Shown: positions 43,638 to 52,775, counted from the first letter of the stretch. The stretch: 64,000 nucleotides of DNA from an uncultured Sterolibacteriaceae bacterium (GCA_937888595.1 CALARK010000022.1:372001-436000); one strand, 5' to 3'. Program-made: numbers and translations. Notes: a model not told the origin generated them from the letters alone.

Positions 43638-45661
43638 TGTCGAACGATTCCGCACCCGATCCGGCCGGCCGGGCGGCCTTCCTGCGCGCCGAGCTCGAGC
43701 GCCACAACCACGCCTATTACGTCCTGGACGCGCCGACGATTCCGGATGCGGAATACGACCGCTTGTTCCGCGAACTGCAGGACCTCGAGGCGAGGCATCC
43801 GGAATTGGTCACGCCCGACTCGCCGACCCGGCGCATCGGCGGCGCGCCGCTGCCGGAGTTCGGCCAGGTCGCGCACGCGGTGCCGATGCTCTCGCTCAAC
43901 AACGCCTTCAGCGCGGAAGAGGCGACCGCCTTCGACCGCCGGTGCCGCGAGGGGCTGGGGGTCGAGGGTGTCGATTACGCCTGTGAGCCGAAGTTCGACG
44001 GGCTGGCGATCACGCTGCGCTACGAGAACGGACTGTTCGTGCAGGGGGCGACACGTGGTGACGGCTTCACCGGCGAGGATGTCACGCAGAACCTCCGTAC
44101 CGTGCGCAACATCCCCTTGCGCCTGACGGGCAAAGGCATACCGGACAGGCTGGAGGTGCGCGGCGAAGTGCTGATGCTGCGTGCCGATTTCGAGAAGCTC
44201 AACGAACGGCAGCGTGCCATCGGCGAGAAGGTATTCGCCAATCCGCGCAATGCCGCAGCCGGCAGCCTGCGCCAGCTCGATCCGAGAATCACCGCCACCC
44301 GGCCATTGCGCTTCTTCGCTTATGGAGTTGCGGATGTGGGTGCCGTCTCTCCGGCGCCGACTTTTCACAGTTCGATGATGGAACGGCTGGCCGCCTGGGG
44401 CTTTCCGCTCGCCGTCGAGCGTGCCGTGGTACAGGGCGCCGCCGGCCTGCTCGGCTATTACGAGAAGATCGGGGCCCAGCGGCGCGGCCTGCGCTACGAC
44501 ATCGACGGTGTCGTCTACAAGGTCAACCGTATCGCCGACCAGGAAAGGCTCGGCTACGTCTCGCGCGCGCCGCGCTTCGCCATCGCCCACAAGTTCCCGG
44601 CCGAGGAGGCGCTGACGACCGTCGAGGCGATCGAGGTGCAGGTCGGGCGTACCGGCGCGATCACGCCGGTCGCGCGCCTCAAGCCGGTGTTCGTCGGTGG
44701 CGTGACAGTGACCAACGCGACGCTGCACAACGAAGATGAGGTACGCCGCAAGGACGTACGCATTGGCGATACCGTGATCGTGCGCCGGGCCGGCGACGTG
44801 ATCCCCGAGGTCGTTTCCGTGGTGGTCGAGAAACGGCCGATCCTGGCGCCCGAATTCGTCATGCCGAAAAAGTGCCCGGTGTGCGGCTCGGCCGTCGAAA
44901 AACCGGAGGACGAGGCGATCGCACGCTGCAGCGGCGGCCTGTTCTGTCCGGCGCAGCGCAAGCAGGCGCTGTGGCACTTCGCCTCGCGCCGCGCCATGGA
45001 CATCGAGGGCCTGGGCGAGAAGCTCGTCGATCAGCTTGTCGACAGCGGTACCGTCAAGACGCCCGCCGATCTCTACCGGCTAAGCGCCGCCACGTTGGCG
45101 CGGCTCGACCGCATGGCAGAAAAGTCGGCGGCCAACCTGGTGGCGGCCATCGACAAAAGCAGGCACACGACGCTGGCGCGCCTGATCTACGCGCTGGGGA
45201 TCCGCAATGTCGGCGAGGCGACCGCGAAAGACCTCGCGCGTCACTTCGGCACGCTGGCCGCACTCGTGGCCGCCGATGCGGCGGCCCTGGAGCAGGTACC
45301 CGATGTCGGGCCGGTCGTGGCTGCCTCGATCCGGCGCTTTTTCGCCGAGCCGCACAATCTCGGCGTCATCGACGAACTGCTCAAGGCGGGAGTGACGCCG
45401 GCCGAGACGGACGGACGGGCCACCGCACTGCCATTTGCTGGCAAGACTTTCGTGCTCACCGGCACGCTGCCGACCCTGACGCGCGAGGCGGCCAAGGAAC
45501 TGGTCGAGGCCCGCGGCGGCAAGGTCGCCGGTTCGGTGTCGAAGAAGACCGACTACGTCGTCGCCGGTGCCGAGGCCGGCAGCAAATTGACGAAGGCGCA
45601 GGCTTTGGGCGTTACCATTCTGGATGAGGCGCAATTCAGGGAGTTGATTGAAAATGAATAA
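43637..45661 (+). CDS. ligA: NAD-dependent DNA ligase LigA
   Basis: The 674-residue protein has domain Ia and adenylation domain with the adenylated Lys in CEPKFDGLAITLRYENG, an OB fold, a zinc finger (CPVCGSAV, then C in ARCSGGLFCPAQ), helix-hairpin-helix repeats (ALGIRNVGEATAKDLARHFG) and a C-terminal BRCT domain (FAGKTFVLTGTLPTLTREAA). It seals nicks using NAD. A reverse 24-bp repeat gives about residues 236-243 (AVSPAPTF) in a variable surface loop of the adenylation domain, after FFAYGVADVG. Confidence 0.96.
   Translation: MSNDSAPDPAGRAAFLRAELERHNHAYYVLDAPTIPDAEYDRLFRELQDLEARHPELVTPDSPTRRIGGAPLPEFGQVAHAVPMLSLNNAFSAEEATAFDRRCREGLGVEGVDYACEPKFDGLAITLRYENGLFVQGATRGDGFTGEDVTQNLRTVRNIPLRLTGKGIPDRLEVRGEVLMLRADFEKLNERQRAIGEKVFANPRNAAAGSLRQLDPRITATRPLRFFAYGVADVGAVSPAPTFHSSMMERLAAWGFPLAVERAVVQGAAGLLGYYEKIGAQRRGLRYDIDGVVYKVNRIADQERLGYVSRAPRFAIAHKFPAEEALTTVEAIEVQVGRTGAITPVARLKPVFVGGVTVTNATLHNEDEVRRKDVRIGDTVIVRRAGDVIPEVVSVVVEKRPILAPEFVMPKKCPVCGSAVEKPEDEAIARCSGGLFCPAQRKQALWHFASRRAMDIEGLGEKLVDQLVDSGTVKTPADLYRLSAATLARLDRMAEKSAANLVAAIDKSRHTTLARLIYALGIRNVGEATAKDLARHFGTLAALVAADAAALEQVPDVGPVVAASIRRFFAEPHNLGVIDELLKAGVTPAETDGRATALPFAGKTFVLTGTLPTLTREAAKELVEARGGKVAGSVSKKTDYVVAGAEAGSKLTKAQALGVTILDEAQFRELIENE
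44342..44365 (-). repeat. 24-bp dispersed repeat, copy 16 (reverse), inside ligA
   Basis: GCCGTCTCTC, then CGGCGCCGACTTTT; two bases off consensus. The ligA frame reads AVSPAPTF. Confidence 0.83.
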
Positions 45662-46529
45662 AGTCACCAAGGCGGTCTTTCCCGTCGCTGGCATGGGCAC
45701 CCGTTTCCTGCCCGCCACCAAGGCGAGCCCCAAGGAAATGCTGCCGATCGTCGACAAGCCGCTGATCCAGTATGCGGTGGAGGAGGCCGTCGCGGCCGGC
45801 ATCACCGACATGATCTTCGTCACCGGGCGTTCCAAGCGCGCCATCGAAGACCATTTCGACAAGGCCTACGAACTCGAAAGCGAACTCGAACTGCGTGGCA
45901 AAACGCAACTTCTGGAATTCGTGCGCGGCCTGCTGCCGAAGAACATCAACTGCATCTACATCCGCCAGGCCGAGGCGCTCGGCCTTGGACATGCGGTGCT
46001 GTGCGCCAAGCCGGTGGTCGGCGACGAGCCTTTCGCCGTGCTGCTCGCCGACGACCTGCTCGATGGCGATGTGCCCGTCATGAAGCAGATGGTCGATGCC
46101 TACGACTACTACCGCTGCTCGGTGCTCGGCGTGCAGGACGTGCCGCGCGAGGACACCGCCAGCTACGGCATCGTCGATGCGAAGCCGCTCGCCGAACGCG
46201 TCGAGCGCGTGGGCGCGATCGTCGAAAAGCCGCAGCCGGACGTGGCGCCGTCGACGCTCGCGGTGGTCGGTCGCTATGTGCTGACCTCGCGCATCTTCCA
46301 CCATCTCGAGAACGTGAAGCCCGGTGCCGGCGGCGAGATCCAGCTGACCGACGCCATTTCGGCGCTGCTCGCCGAGCAGCAGGTGCTGGGCTACCGTTAC
46401 GAAGGCGTGCGCTACGACTGCGGGTCCAAGCTGGGCTACCTGCAGGCGACGGTCGAGTACGCGCTGCGCCATGCCGAGGTCGGGACCGATTTCGCCGCCT
46501 ACCTGCGCGGACTGAACAAGCTGCCATGA
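45654..46529 (+). CDS. galU: UTP-glucose-1-phosphate uridylyltransferase
   Basis: The 291-residue nucleotidyltransferase has the N-terminal motif AVFPVAGMGTRFLPATKASP, KEMLPIVDKPLIQYAVEEA, and the metal-binding VLLADDLLDG. EKPQPDVAPSTLAVVGRYVL is typical of GalU. It makes UDP-glucose for exopolysaccharide and envelope synthesis. ATG 45654 is preferred over TTG 45648. It overlaps ligA by eight bases. Confidence 0.96.
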   Translation: MNKVTKAVFPVAGMGTRFLPATKASPKEMLPIVDKPLIQYAVEEAVAAGITDMIFVTGRSKRAIEDHFDKAYELESELELRGKTQLLEFVRGLLPKNINCIYIRQAEALGLGHAVLCAKPVVGDEPFAVLLADDLLDGDVPVMKQMVDAYDYYRCSVLGVQDVPREDTASYGIVDAKPLAERVERVGAIVEKPQPDVAPSTLAVVGRYVLTSRIFHHLENVKPGAGGEIQLTDAISALLAEQQVLGYRYEGVRYDCGSKLGYLQATVEYALRHAEVGTDFAAYLRGLNKLP

Positions 46530-47365
46530 ACCCTGCGAACGCTGACCTGCACTGTCATTCCACCGTCTCCGACGGCCTGCTGGCCCCGGCGGACATCGTC
46601 GCCCGGGCCGCGGCCAACGGCGTCGACCTGCTGGCCGTGACCGACCACGACGAGATCGGCGGGCTGGACGAAGCCATGGCTGCGGCGGCGGCGTCCCGCC
46701 TGCGGCTGGTGACGGGTACCGAGATATCGGTATCGTGGGGCGACGACCAGACCGTGCATATCGTCGGGCTGAATTTCGACCATCGCCATCCCGATCTCGT
46801 CGCCGGTCTTGCCCGCGTGCGCGGCGGTCGCGATGCGCGCGCCGGCCGCATGGCCGCAGAGCTCGCCAAGGTCGGCATCGACGGCGCCTACGAGGGCGCG
46901 CTCAAATATGCCGGCAATCCCGCGCTGATTTCGCGCTCCCACTTCGCGCGCTACATCGTCGAGCGCGGCTTCGCTCCGGACGTCAAGACGGTGTTCGACC
47001 ACTGGCTGGCCAAGGACAAGCCGGGCTACGTCAGCCACCCCTGGGCCGAGTTGTCCGAGGCGCTGGGCTGGATACAGGCCGCCGGTGGCATCGCGGTCAT
47101 CGCGCATCCGGGACGTTACCGGCTGACCGGTGCGGAGCGTCGCCAGCTGTATGCCGCGTTCAGGGATCTCGGCGGCGATGGTATCGAGGTCATCTCCGGT
47201 TCGCATGGTGCGGACGAGGTGCGCGAGTTCGCCGGCATTGCGCGCGAATTCGGCTTTCTCGCCTCGCGCGCCTCGGATTTCCACGGGCCGGGCGAAAGCT
47301 ATACCGACCTGGGCCGCATGGCGCAACTACCGCCCGACCTCAAACCCGTCTGGACGGACTGGTGA
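46526..47365 (+). CDS. PHP-domain phosphoesterase (Rnm/TrpH family RNase or 3',5'-bisphosphate nucleotidase)
   Basis: The 279-residue PHP-domain protein has the metal ligands of ADLHCHSTVSDG, LLAVTDHDEIGG, the Glu in TGTEISVSWG, the His of IAHPGRYRL and SDFHGPGESYTDLG. This is the YciV/TrpH (now Rnm) family, which includes 5' RNA exonucleases acting on short RNA and 3',5'-nucleoside bisphosphatases. It overlaps galU as ATGA and the next gene by one base, in the order rnm-yciO-M50 protease common in Betaproteobacteria. Confidence 0.9.
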   Translation: MNPANADLHCHSTVSDGLLAPADIVARAAANGVDLLAVTDHDEIGGLDEAMAAAAASRLRLVTGTEISVSWGDDQTVHIVGLNFDHRHPDLVAGLARVRGGRDARAGRMAAELAKVGIDGAYEGALKYAGNPALISRSHFARYIVERGFAPDVKTVFDHWLAKDKPGYVSHPWAELSEALGWIQAAGGIAVIAHPGRYRLTGAERRQLYAAFRDLGGDGIEVISGSHGADEVREFAGIAREFGFLASRASDFHGPGESYTDLGRMAQLPPDLKPVWTDW

Positions 47366-47997
47366 TGGCCCAATTCTTCGAGCTGCATCCGCACGACCCA
47401 CAACCGCGCCTCGTCGCGCAGGTGGCGGAGATCATGCGCAAGGGCGGGCTGGCGGCGTTCCCGACCGACTCCGCCTATGCGCTCGGCGGCCATGTCGGCG
47501 ACGCGGGGCTGCTGGAGCGCATCCGCCGCATCCGCGGTGTCGACGAGCGCCATCATTTCACGCTCATGTGCCGCGACCTGTCCGAGATCGCGACCTACGC
47601 GCGCGTCGACAACGCGCAATACCGCATGCTCAAGGCGGCAACACCCGGCAGCTATACCTTCATCCTTGAGGGCACCAAGGAGCTGCCGCGGCGCGTGCTG
47701 CATCCGAAACGCAAGACCATCGGCCTGCGCGTGCCGGATCATCCCGTCGTGCTGGCCCTGCTGGCCGAGCTGAACGAGCCGATCCTGAGCTCGACGCTGA
47801 TCCTGCCCGGCGAAGACGAGCCGCTGTGCGATGCCGACGAAATTCGCGAACGGCTCGACAAGCAGGTCGACCTCGTCATCGATGCCGGCTATTGTGGCTG
47901 CGGCATGACGACCGTACTTAACCTGGCCGGCGGCGGTGTCGAGCTGGTGCGCCGCGGCGGCGGACCGCTCGAACCTTTCGGTCTCGAAGGGGACTGA
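47365..47997 (+). CDS. YciO/YrdC/Sua5-family protein
   Basis: The 210-residue single-domain protein has the YrdC fold: GGLAAFPTDSAYALGGHVGD, KAATPGSYTFILEGTKELP, the positively charged KRKTIGLRVPDHPV and LSSTLILPGEDEP. It fits the YciO branch better than TsaC/Sua5, since position beside rnm is the typical yciO context. Sua5-type enzymes make threonylcarbamoyl-AMP for tRNA t6A; YciO activity is weak or uncertain. Confidence 0.88.
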   Translation: MAQFFELHPHDPQPRLVAQVAEIMRKGGLAAFPTDSAYALGGHVGDAGLLERIRRIRGVDERHHFTLMCRDLSEIATYARVDNAQYRMLKAATPGSYTFILEGTKELPRRVLHPKRKTIGLRVPDHPVVLALLAELNEPILSSTLILPGEDEPLCDADEIRERLDKQVDLVIDAGYCGCGMTTVLNLAGGGVELVRRGGGPLEPFGLEGD

Positions 47998-48004
47998 TTC
48001 CGGC

Positions 48005-48652
48005 ATGGAGAACCTGATCCAGACGCTGGCGATCTACGCCATCCCGGTACTGTTCGCCATCACCCTGCACGAGGCGGCGCACGGCTATGTGGCCCGCCAC
48101 TTCGGCGATCCGACGGCATGGCAGTTGGGGCGCATCACCCTCAATCCGGCGAGGCACATCGACCCATTCGGCACGCTGCTGGTGCCGGCACTGCTGCTGT
48201 TCTTCAGCAAGGGTGCGTTCATGTTCGGCTGGGCCAAACCTGTCCCTGTCGATTTCAGTCGCCTGCGCAAGCCCAAGCAGGACATGCTCTGGGTCGCTGC
48301 CGCCGGCCCCGGCGCGAATCTCGCGATGGCACTTGCTTGGGCGGTCTTGTTGAAGCTGGCGGTGCTGATGCCCGAAAATGCGTATAGTCTGCCGCTCGCC
48401 GAGATGGCGCGGGCGGGCATCAACGTGAACGCCGTGCTGATGCTGCTCAATCTGCTGCCGATCCCGCCGCTCGACGGTGGCCGCATCGCGGTAAGCCTGT
48501 TGCCCTACCGCCTGGCGGTGAAATTTGCACAGATCGAACGCTTCGGCTTCGCCATCATCCTGGCGCTGCTTTTTCTCGGCGGGCTGGACCTGATTCTGAC
48601 TCCGCTGTTGCGCAGCTTCCTCTTCTTCATCAAAAACCTGTTCGCCTTCTGA
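48005..48652 (+). CDS. Site-2 protease family (M50) membrane metalloprotease
   Basis: The 215-residue protein has the zinc motif ITLHEAAHGYVARHFGD (HExxH) in the first helix and the third ligand motif NLLPIPPLDGGRIA. GWAKPVPVD, and several hydrophobic helices, match the short cytosolic-side S2P group with no PDZ domain. Substrate is unknown. It is part of the rnm-yciO-M50-trpS run, four bases before trpS. Confidence 0.9.
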   Translation: MENLIQTLAIYAIPVLFAITLHEAAHGYVARHFGDPTAWQLGRITLNPARHIDPFGTLLVPALLLFFSKGAFMFGWAKPVPVDFSRLRKPKQDMLWVAAAGPGANLAMALAWAVLLKLAVLMPENAYSLPLAEMARAGINVNAVLMLLNLLPIPPLDGGRIAVSLLPYRLAVKFAQIERFGFAIILALLFLGGLDLILTPLLRSFLFFIKNLFAF

Positions 48653-48656
48653 AACC

Positions 48657-49859
48657 ATGTTCGTCGAAAGAGTCCTCTCCGGCATGCGCCCCACGGGCCG
48701 CCTCCACCTCGGCCACTACCACGGTGTGCTGGCCAACTGGATCAAGTTGCAGCACGAGTATCCCTGCCTGTTCTTCGTCGCCGACTGGCACGCGCTGACC
48801 ACCGACTACGATGACCCCGGCAACATCACGAAGAACACCTGGGACATGGTCATCGACTGGTTGGCCGCCGGGGTCGATCCGGCACAGGCGACCATCTTCA
48901 TCCAGTCGCGCGTGCCCGAGCATGCCGAGCTGCACCTGCTGCTGTCGATGATGACGCCGCTGGGCTGGCTCGAACGCGTGCCGACCTACAAGGACCAGCA
49001 GGAAAAGCTCACGCACAAGGACCTGACGACCTACGGCTTCCTCGGCTACCCGCTGCTGATGAGCTCCGACATCCTGATCTACCGCGCCGACAAGGTGCCG
49101 GTCGGCGAGGACCAGGTGCCGCATCTCGAATTCACGCGCGAGATCGCGCGCCGCTTCAATCATCTCTATGGCCGCGAGCCCGGTTTCGAGGAGAAGGCGA
49201 AGGAGGCGGTGAAGAAGCTCGGCGGCAAGCGCGCCAAGCTCTACGAGGAGTTGCGCACGCGCTATCAGGAAAAGGGCGAGGAAGATGCGCTTGAGCAAGC
49301 GCATGCGGTGCTCGATGAGGCGCAGAGCCTCTCGCACGGCGATCGCGAGCGCCTGTTCGGCTATCTGGAGGGCGGCGGCAAGATGATCCTCGCCGAGCCG
49401 GGCGCACTGCTCACCGAAGCCTCGCGCATGCCGGGGCTTGACGGCCAGAAGATGTCGAAGTCCTATGGCAACACCATCGCCCTGCGCGAGGACGAGGATT
49501 CGATCCGCAAGAAGATCCGCACCATGCAGACCGACCCGCAGCGCGTGCGGCGCACCGATCCGGGCGATCCCGACAAGTGCCCGGTCTGGCAGTTCCACCA
49601 GATCTATTCGAACGACGAGGTGAAGGGCTGGGTGCGGCAGGGCTGCACTACGGCCGGTATCGGCTGCATCGAATGCAAGCAGCCGGTCATCGACGGCGTG
49701 CTCAGGGAGCAGGAGCCGATGCGCGAACGTGCGCGCATGTACGAGGAAGACCCGCAGCTGGTGAAGAACATCATCGCCGACGGCTGCGAGAGGGCCCGCA
49801 AGCTTGCGCAGGAAACCATGCGCGACGTGCGCGAGGCGATTGGGCTGGACTACTCGTGA
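48657..49859 (+). CDS. trpS: Tryptophanyl-tRNA synthetase
   Basis: The 400-residue class I synthetase has the HIGH-type motif RLHLGHYHG and KMSKS in GQKMSKSYGNTIAL. It is longer than E. coli TrpS (334 aa) because of a charged helical insertion (about 175-235, EKAKEAVKKLGGKRAKLYEE), known in a betaproteobacterial TrpS subgroup. MPGLDGQKMSKS and the tRNA-binding C-terminal helices are normal. The stop overlaps the next start as GTGA. Confidence 0.95.
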   Translation: MFVERVLSGMRPTGRLHLGHYHGVLANWIKLQHEYPCLFFVADWHALTTDYDDPGNITKNTWDMVIDWLAAGVDPAQATIFIQSRVPEHAELHLLLSMMTPLGWLERVPTYKDQQEKLTHKDLTTYGFLGYPLLMSSDILIYRADKVPVGEDQVPHLEFTREIARRFNHLYGREPGFEEKAKEAVKKLGGKRAKLYEELRTRYQEKGEEDALEQAHAVLDEAQSLSHGDRERLFGYLEGGGKMILAEPGALLTEASRMPGLDGQKMSKSYGNTIALREDEDSIRKKIRTMQTDPQRVRRTDPGDPDKCPVWQFHQIYSNDEVKGWVRQGCTTAGIGCIECKQPVIDGVLREQEPMRERARMYEEDPQLVKNIIADGCERARKLAQETMRDVREAIGLDYS

Positions 49860-50338
49860 AAAAGGCCACGGATACTGCGGACGCCGAAGAGGCGAAGCTG
49901 CTCGCGATCATCCGCGAGAGCTTCGTCGAGCGCATGCCGTTCAACCGCATTCTCGGCATCGACGTGCTGTCGCTGCACCACGATCGGCCAGAACTGCGTT
50001 TCGAGATGCGGCCCGAGCTGGTCGGCAACTATGTGCGCAACATGCTGCACGGCGGTGTGATCTCCTCGGTGCTCGACGTGACCGGCGGACTGGTCGCCTT
50101 TCTGGGCGTGCAGCAGAAGCTCAAGGGCAAGCCGGTGGAGGAGGTGCTGGAGCGTTTCTCGCGCATCGGCACCATAGACCTGCGCATCGACTACCTGCGT
50201 CCAGGGCTGGGCGAGTGGTTCGTCGCGCGCGGATTCCCGCTGCGTACCGGCAACAAGGTGGCGGTGACGCGCATGGAGCTCGTCAATGACCGTGACGAAC
50301 TGATTTCCGTCGGCACGGCGGCGTATACGGTTTCGTGA
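49856..50338 (+). CDS. Hotdog-fold thioesterase family protein (YiiD/PaaI-like)
   Basis: The 160-residue protein starts at GTG 49856, overlapping the trpS stop. The hotdog core has MPFNRILGIDVLSL, GNYVRNMLHGGVISSVLDVT with the HGG motif of PaaI-type thioesterases, and the strand RIGTIDLRIDYLRPG. The family hydrolyses acyl-CoA thioesters; substrate unknown. It is coupled to scpA downstream by a one-base overlap. Confidence 0.87.
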   Translation: MKKATDTADAEEAKLLAIIRESFVERMPFNRILGIDVLSLHHDRPELRFEMRPELVGNYVRNMLHGGVISSVLDVTGGLVAFLGVQQKLKGKPVEEVLERFSRIGTIDLRIDYLRPGLGEWFVARGFPLRTGNKVAVTRMELVNDRDELISVGTAAYTVS

Positions 50339-51192
50339 TGAGCGGTTCCATGAACATGGATGCCATCGAGGAAAAAGTCGGCGCCGACGGGACGGCAACG
50401 GAAGCGCCACACATCCCGAAGCTCTACGGCGAGCCCTACCCGGAGATGCCCCGCGACCTCTACATCCCGCCGGACGCGCTGGAGGTCATCCTCGATGCCT
50501 TCGAAGGGCCGCTCGACCTGCTGCTCTACCTGATCCGCAAGGCCAACCTGAACATCCTCGACATCCCGATGGCGCCGCTGACGGCGCAGTATCTCGAATA
50601 CGTCGAGGCGATGCGCCGCACCAACCTCGAACTCGCCGCCGACTACCTGCTGATGGCGGCCATGCTGCTGGAGATCAAGTCGCGCATGCTGCTGCCGCGC
50701 CCACCCAAGGCCGACAGCGGCGAGCCGGAGGATCCGCGCGCCGAACTGGTGCGCCGCCTGATGGAATACGAGCGCATGAAGCTTGCCGCGGCGAAGCTGG
50801 ATGCGCTGCCGCAGGCGCACCGCGACTACGAGTGGGCTTCCGTCTGGATCGCCGACAAGGTATCGCAGCGCCAGCCGGAAGTGAGCGTCCATGATCTGCA
50901 GGTGGTCTGGCTGGCGCTGATGAAGCAGGCCAGGATGCACCAGCACCACCGTATCCAGCGCGAGGAACTGTCGGTGCGCGAGCACATGGGCATCATCCTG
51001 CGCAATCTGCAGGGGCGCGGCTATGTCGTGTTCGAAAGCCTGTTCGACACCGGCATCGGCGTTGCCGGCCTGGTGGTGAGCTTCCTCGCCATCCTCGAGC
51101 TGGCCCGTGAAAGCCTCGTCGAGCTGACCCAGAGCGAAGCGCTGGCACCCATCTATGTAAAATCCCGCGATGCTGCAACTCTACAAACCTGA
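50338..51192 (+). CDS. scpA: Segregation and condensation protein A
   Basis: The 284-residue kleisin has the N-terminal SMC-neck binding region starting at FEGPLDLLLYLIRKANLNIL, DIPMAPLTAQYLEYVEAM, and a C-terminal winged helix (FLAILELARESLVELTQS). It bridges the SMC heads. An extra N-terminal leader of about 45 residues precedes the conserved part; residues about 13-20 (KVGADGTA) come from a 24-bp repeat. It overlaps scpB by 23 bases. Confidence 0.94.
   Translation: MSGSMNMDAIEEKVGADGTATEAPHIPKLYGEPYPEMPRDLYIPPDALEVILDAFEGPLDLLLYLIRKANLNILDIPMAPLTAQYLEYVEAMRRTNLELAADYLLMAAMLLEIKSRMLLPRPPKADSGEPEDPRAELVRRLMEYERMKLAAAKLDALPQAHRDYEWASVWIADKVSQRQPEVSVHDLQVVWLALMKQARMHQHHRIQREELSVREHMGIILRNLQGRGYVVFESLFDTGIGVAGLVVSFLAILELARESLVELTQSEALAPIYVKSRDAATLQT
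50373..50396 (+). repeat. 24-bp dispersed repeat, copy 17 (forward), inside scpA
   Basis: AAAAGTCGGC, centre GCCGAC, GGGACGGC; one base off. It is read in frame as KVGADGTA in the non-conserved N-terminal leader of ScpA. Confidence 0.87.
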
Positions 51193-51871
51193 AGACTACA
51201 AGCGTGTCCTCGAGGCAGCCCTGCTCGCCGCCGCCGAACCGCTGCCCATGGCCGAGCTGCGCAAGCTCTTCGACGATCCGTTCGACGACGATACCTGGCG
51301 CACCCTGCTCGACGACCTGCGGCGCGACTGGGCCGAGCGCGGGGTGGAGTTGGTGCAGCTCTCGTCCGGCTGGCGTTTCCAGACTCGTCCGGAGTATCAA
51401 GTCTATCTGGATCGCCTCAAGAACGAAAAGCCGCCGCGCTATTCGCGTGCGGTCATGGAGACGCTGGCGATCATCGCCTACCGCCAGCCGGTGACGCGTG
51501 GCGATATCGAGGATATTCGTGGCGTCGCGGTGTCTCCCAACGTCATCAAGACCCTCGAAGGCCGCGGCTGGGTGGACACCGTCGGCCATCGCGATTCCCC
51601 GGGGCGTCCCGCCCTGTACGCCACCACACGCAAGTTTCTCGACGACCTCGGCCTGCGCAGCCTTTCCGAACTGCCGCCGCTGGCCGAAATCGAACGGATG
51701 ATCGATGCCAACCCCTCCGAAACCACCGAAGCCAGCCAGGCCCCCGAAACCGTCTCCGCGCCGGAGTGCGTCAGCCAGCCAGTCGCCCCAGGCGGCGCAG
51801 CCGCTGAAGAACAGCCGGCGCAAACCGACGCCTTTTCGGGCACCAGCGAAGGCGAACCAGCCCCGGCCTGA
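51170..51871 (+). CDS. scpB: Segregation and condensation protein B
   Basis: The 233-residue protein has two winged-helix domains (about 10-170): VLEAALLAAAEPLPMAELRK, PPRYSRAVMETLAIIAYRQP and TRGDIEDIRGVAVSPNVIK. The conserved part ends near residue 175; the Ala/Glu-rich tail (about 178-233) overlaps the rluB reading frame. ScpB dimers regulate the SMC-ScpA complex. Translationally coupled to scpA. Confidence 0.94.
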   Translation: MLQLYKPEDYKRVLEAALLAAAEPLPMAELRKLFDDPFDDDTWRTLLDDLRRDWAERGVELVQLSSGWRFQTRPEYQVYLDRLKNEKPPRYSRAVMETLAIIAYRQPVTRGDIEDIRGVAVSPNVIKTLEGRGWVDTVGHRDSPGRPALYATTRKFLDDLGLRSLSELPPLAEIERMIDANPSETTEASQAPETVSAPECVSQPVAPGGAAAEEQPAQTDAFSGTSEGEPAPA

Positions 51872-52643
51872 CGGAGCGCCATCCCGTCCGGCAACGTCCG
51901 CGGCAGTCCTGCCCAGCGTCAAGCTGCAGAAGGCACTCGCCGATGCCGGCCTCGGTGCGCGTCGCGAGATCGAGGAATGGATTACCGCCGGTCGTGTGCA
52001 GGTCAATGGCCAGCTGGCCCATCTCGGCCAGCGCATCGTCGCCACCGACAAGGTCAAGGTCGGGGGGCGGCTCGTGAATCTGCACTTCGCCGCGCGTGTT
52101 CCTCGGGTACTGCTCTACCACAAGCCCGAAGGCGAGATCGTCTCGCGCGACGATCCGCAGGGCCGTCCGAGCGTCTTCAACGCCCTGCCGCGCCTGCGCG
52201 GCGGCCGCTGGATCGCCATCGGCCGGCTCGACTTCAATTCCTGCGGGCTGCTGCTGTTTGCCTCCGACGGTGCGCTGGCGAACCGCCTGATGCATCCGCG
52301 CTACGGCATCGACCGCGAATACGCGGTGCGCGTACTGGGTGAAATCGACGAGGCCGCGCTGAAGCGGCTGACCGAAGGTATCGAACTCGAAGACGGCATG
52401 GCCCGCTTCATCCGCCTGCAGGTCGCTGGCGGCGAAGGGGCGAACCACTGGTACCACGTCACCCTGGAAGAGGGGCGTAACCGTGAGGTGCGCCGCATGT
52501 TCGAAGCGGTGGGCGTCACCGTCAGCCGTCTCATGCGCGTTCGCTACGGGCCCGTCGTGCTGCCCGCCAATCTCAAGCGCGGCCAGTGCCGCGAACTGGA
52601 ACCGGCCGAGGTTCAGGCCTTGATCAAGGCGCTGCGGGAATGA
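51705..52643 (+). CDS. rluB: 23S rRNA pseudouridine synthase B
   Basis: The 312-residue protein has a low-complexity Pro/Lys/Arg-rich leader (about 1-68), an S4 domain (KLQKALADAGLGARREIEEW), and the catalytic motif IGRLDFNSCGLLLFASDG with the nucleophilic Asp. The RluB subgroup mark is the GANHWYHVTLEEGRNREVRRM end. It modifies U2605 of 23S rRNA. The only in-frame ATG before the S4 domain is 51705, which forces a 167-base overlap with scpB in another frame. Confidence 0.9.
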   Translation: MPTPPKPPKPARPPKPSPRRSASASQSPQAAQPLKNSRRKPTPFRAPAKANQPRPDGAPSRPATSAAVLPSVKLQKALADAGLGARREIEEWITAGRVQVNGQLAHLGQRIVATDKVKVGGRLVNLHFAARVPRVLLYHKPEGEIVSRDDPQGRPSVFNALPRLRGGRWIAIGRLDFNSCGLLLFASDGALANRLMHPRYGIDREYAVRVLGEIDEAALKRLTEGIELEDGMARFIRLQVAGGEGANHWYHVTLEEGRNREVRRMFEAVGVTVSRLMRVRYGPVVLPANLKRGQCRELEPAEVQALIKALRE

Positions 52644-52657
52644 TTTCACGATAGAAA

Positions 52658-52686
52658 TTGCTTTGCTCCGCAGGCACTTGTATAAT
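52658..52686 (+). promoter_or_regulatory. Sigma-70-type promoter for the rimP-nusA-infB operon
   Basis: TTGCTT (52658-52663) and a perfect TATAAT (52681-52686) are spaced by exactly 17 bases, immediately downstream of rluB. Transcription would start near 52693, leaving a leader of about 100 bases before rimP. Confidence 0.8.
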
Positions 52687-52707
52687 CGCGCGCTTCAAAA
52701 GTCTCGT

Positions 52708-52775
52708 GGTTTGCCCGTCAGGATTCGATTGGGCGGGCTGCGCGGAAAAGAAAATGGGCAGTTTGCCCATTTTTT
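52708..52775 (+). promoter_or_regulatory. rimP leader hairpins, terminator-like attenuator candidate
   Basis: Four segments can pair: GTTTGCCCGTC (52708), TTGGGCGGGC (52729), ATGGGCA (52754) and TTTGCCCAT (52762). The last two form a 10-bp stem (AAAATGGGCA with TGCCCATTTT, loop GTT) followed by T residues, an intrinsic-terminator shape just before rimP. The first TTTGCCC could instead pair with GGGCA of the third, giving exclusive folds. Confidence 0.55.

Noticed and set aside
45119..45140. AAAAGTCGGCGGCC inside ligA resembling the 24-bp repeat
   Set aside because: Only the first half matches, and the residues EKSAANLVAAI are a conserved LigA motif, so it is a chance match.
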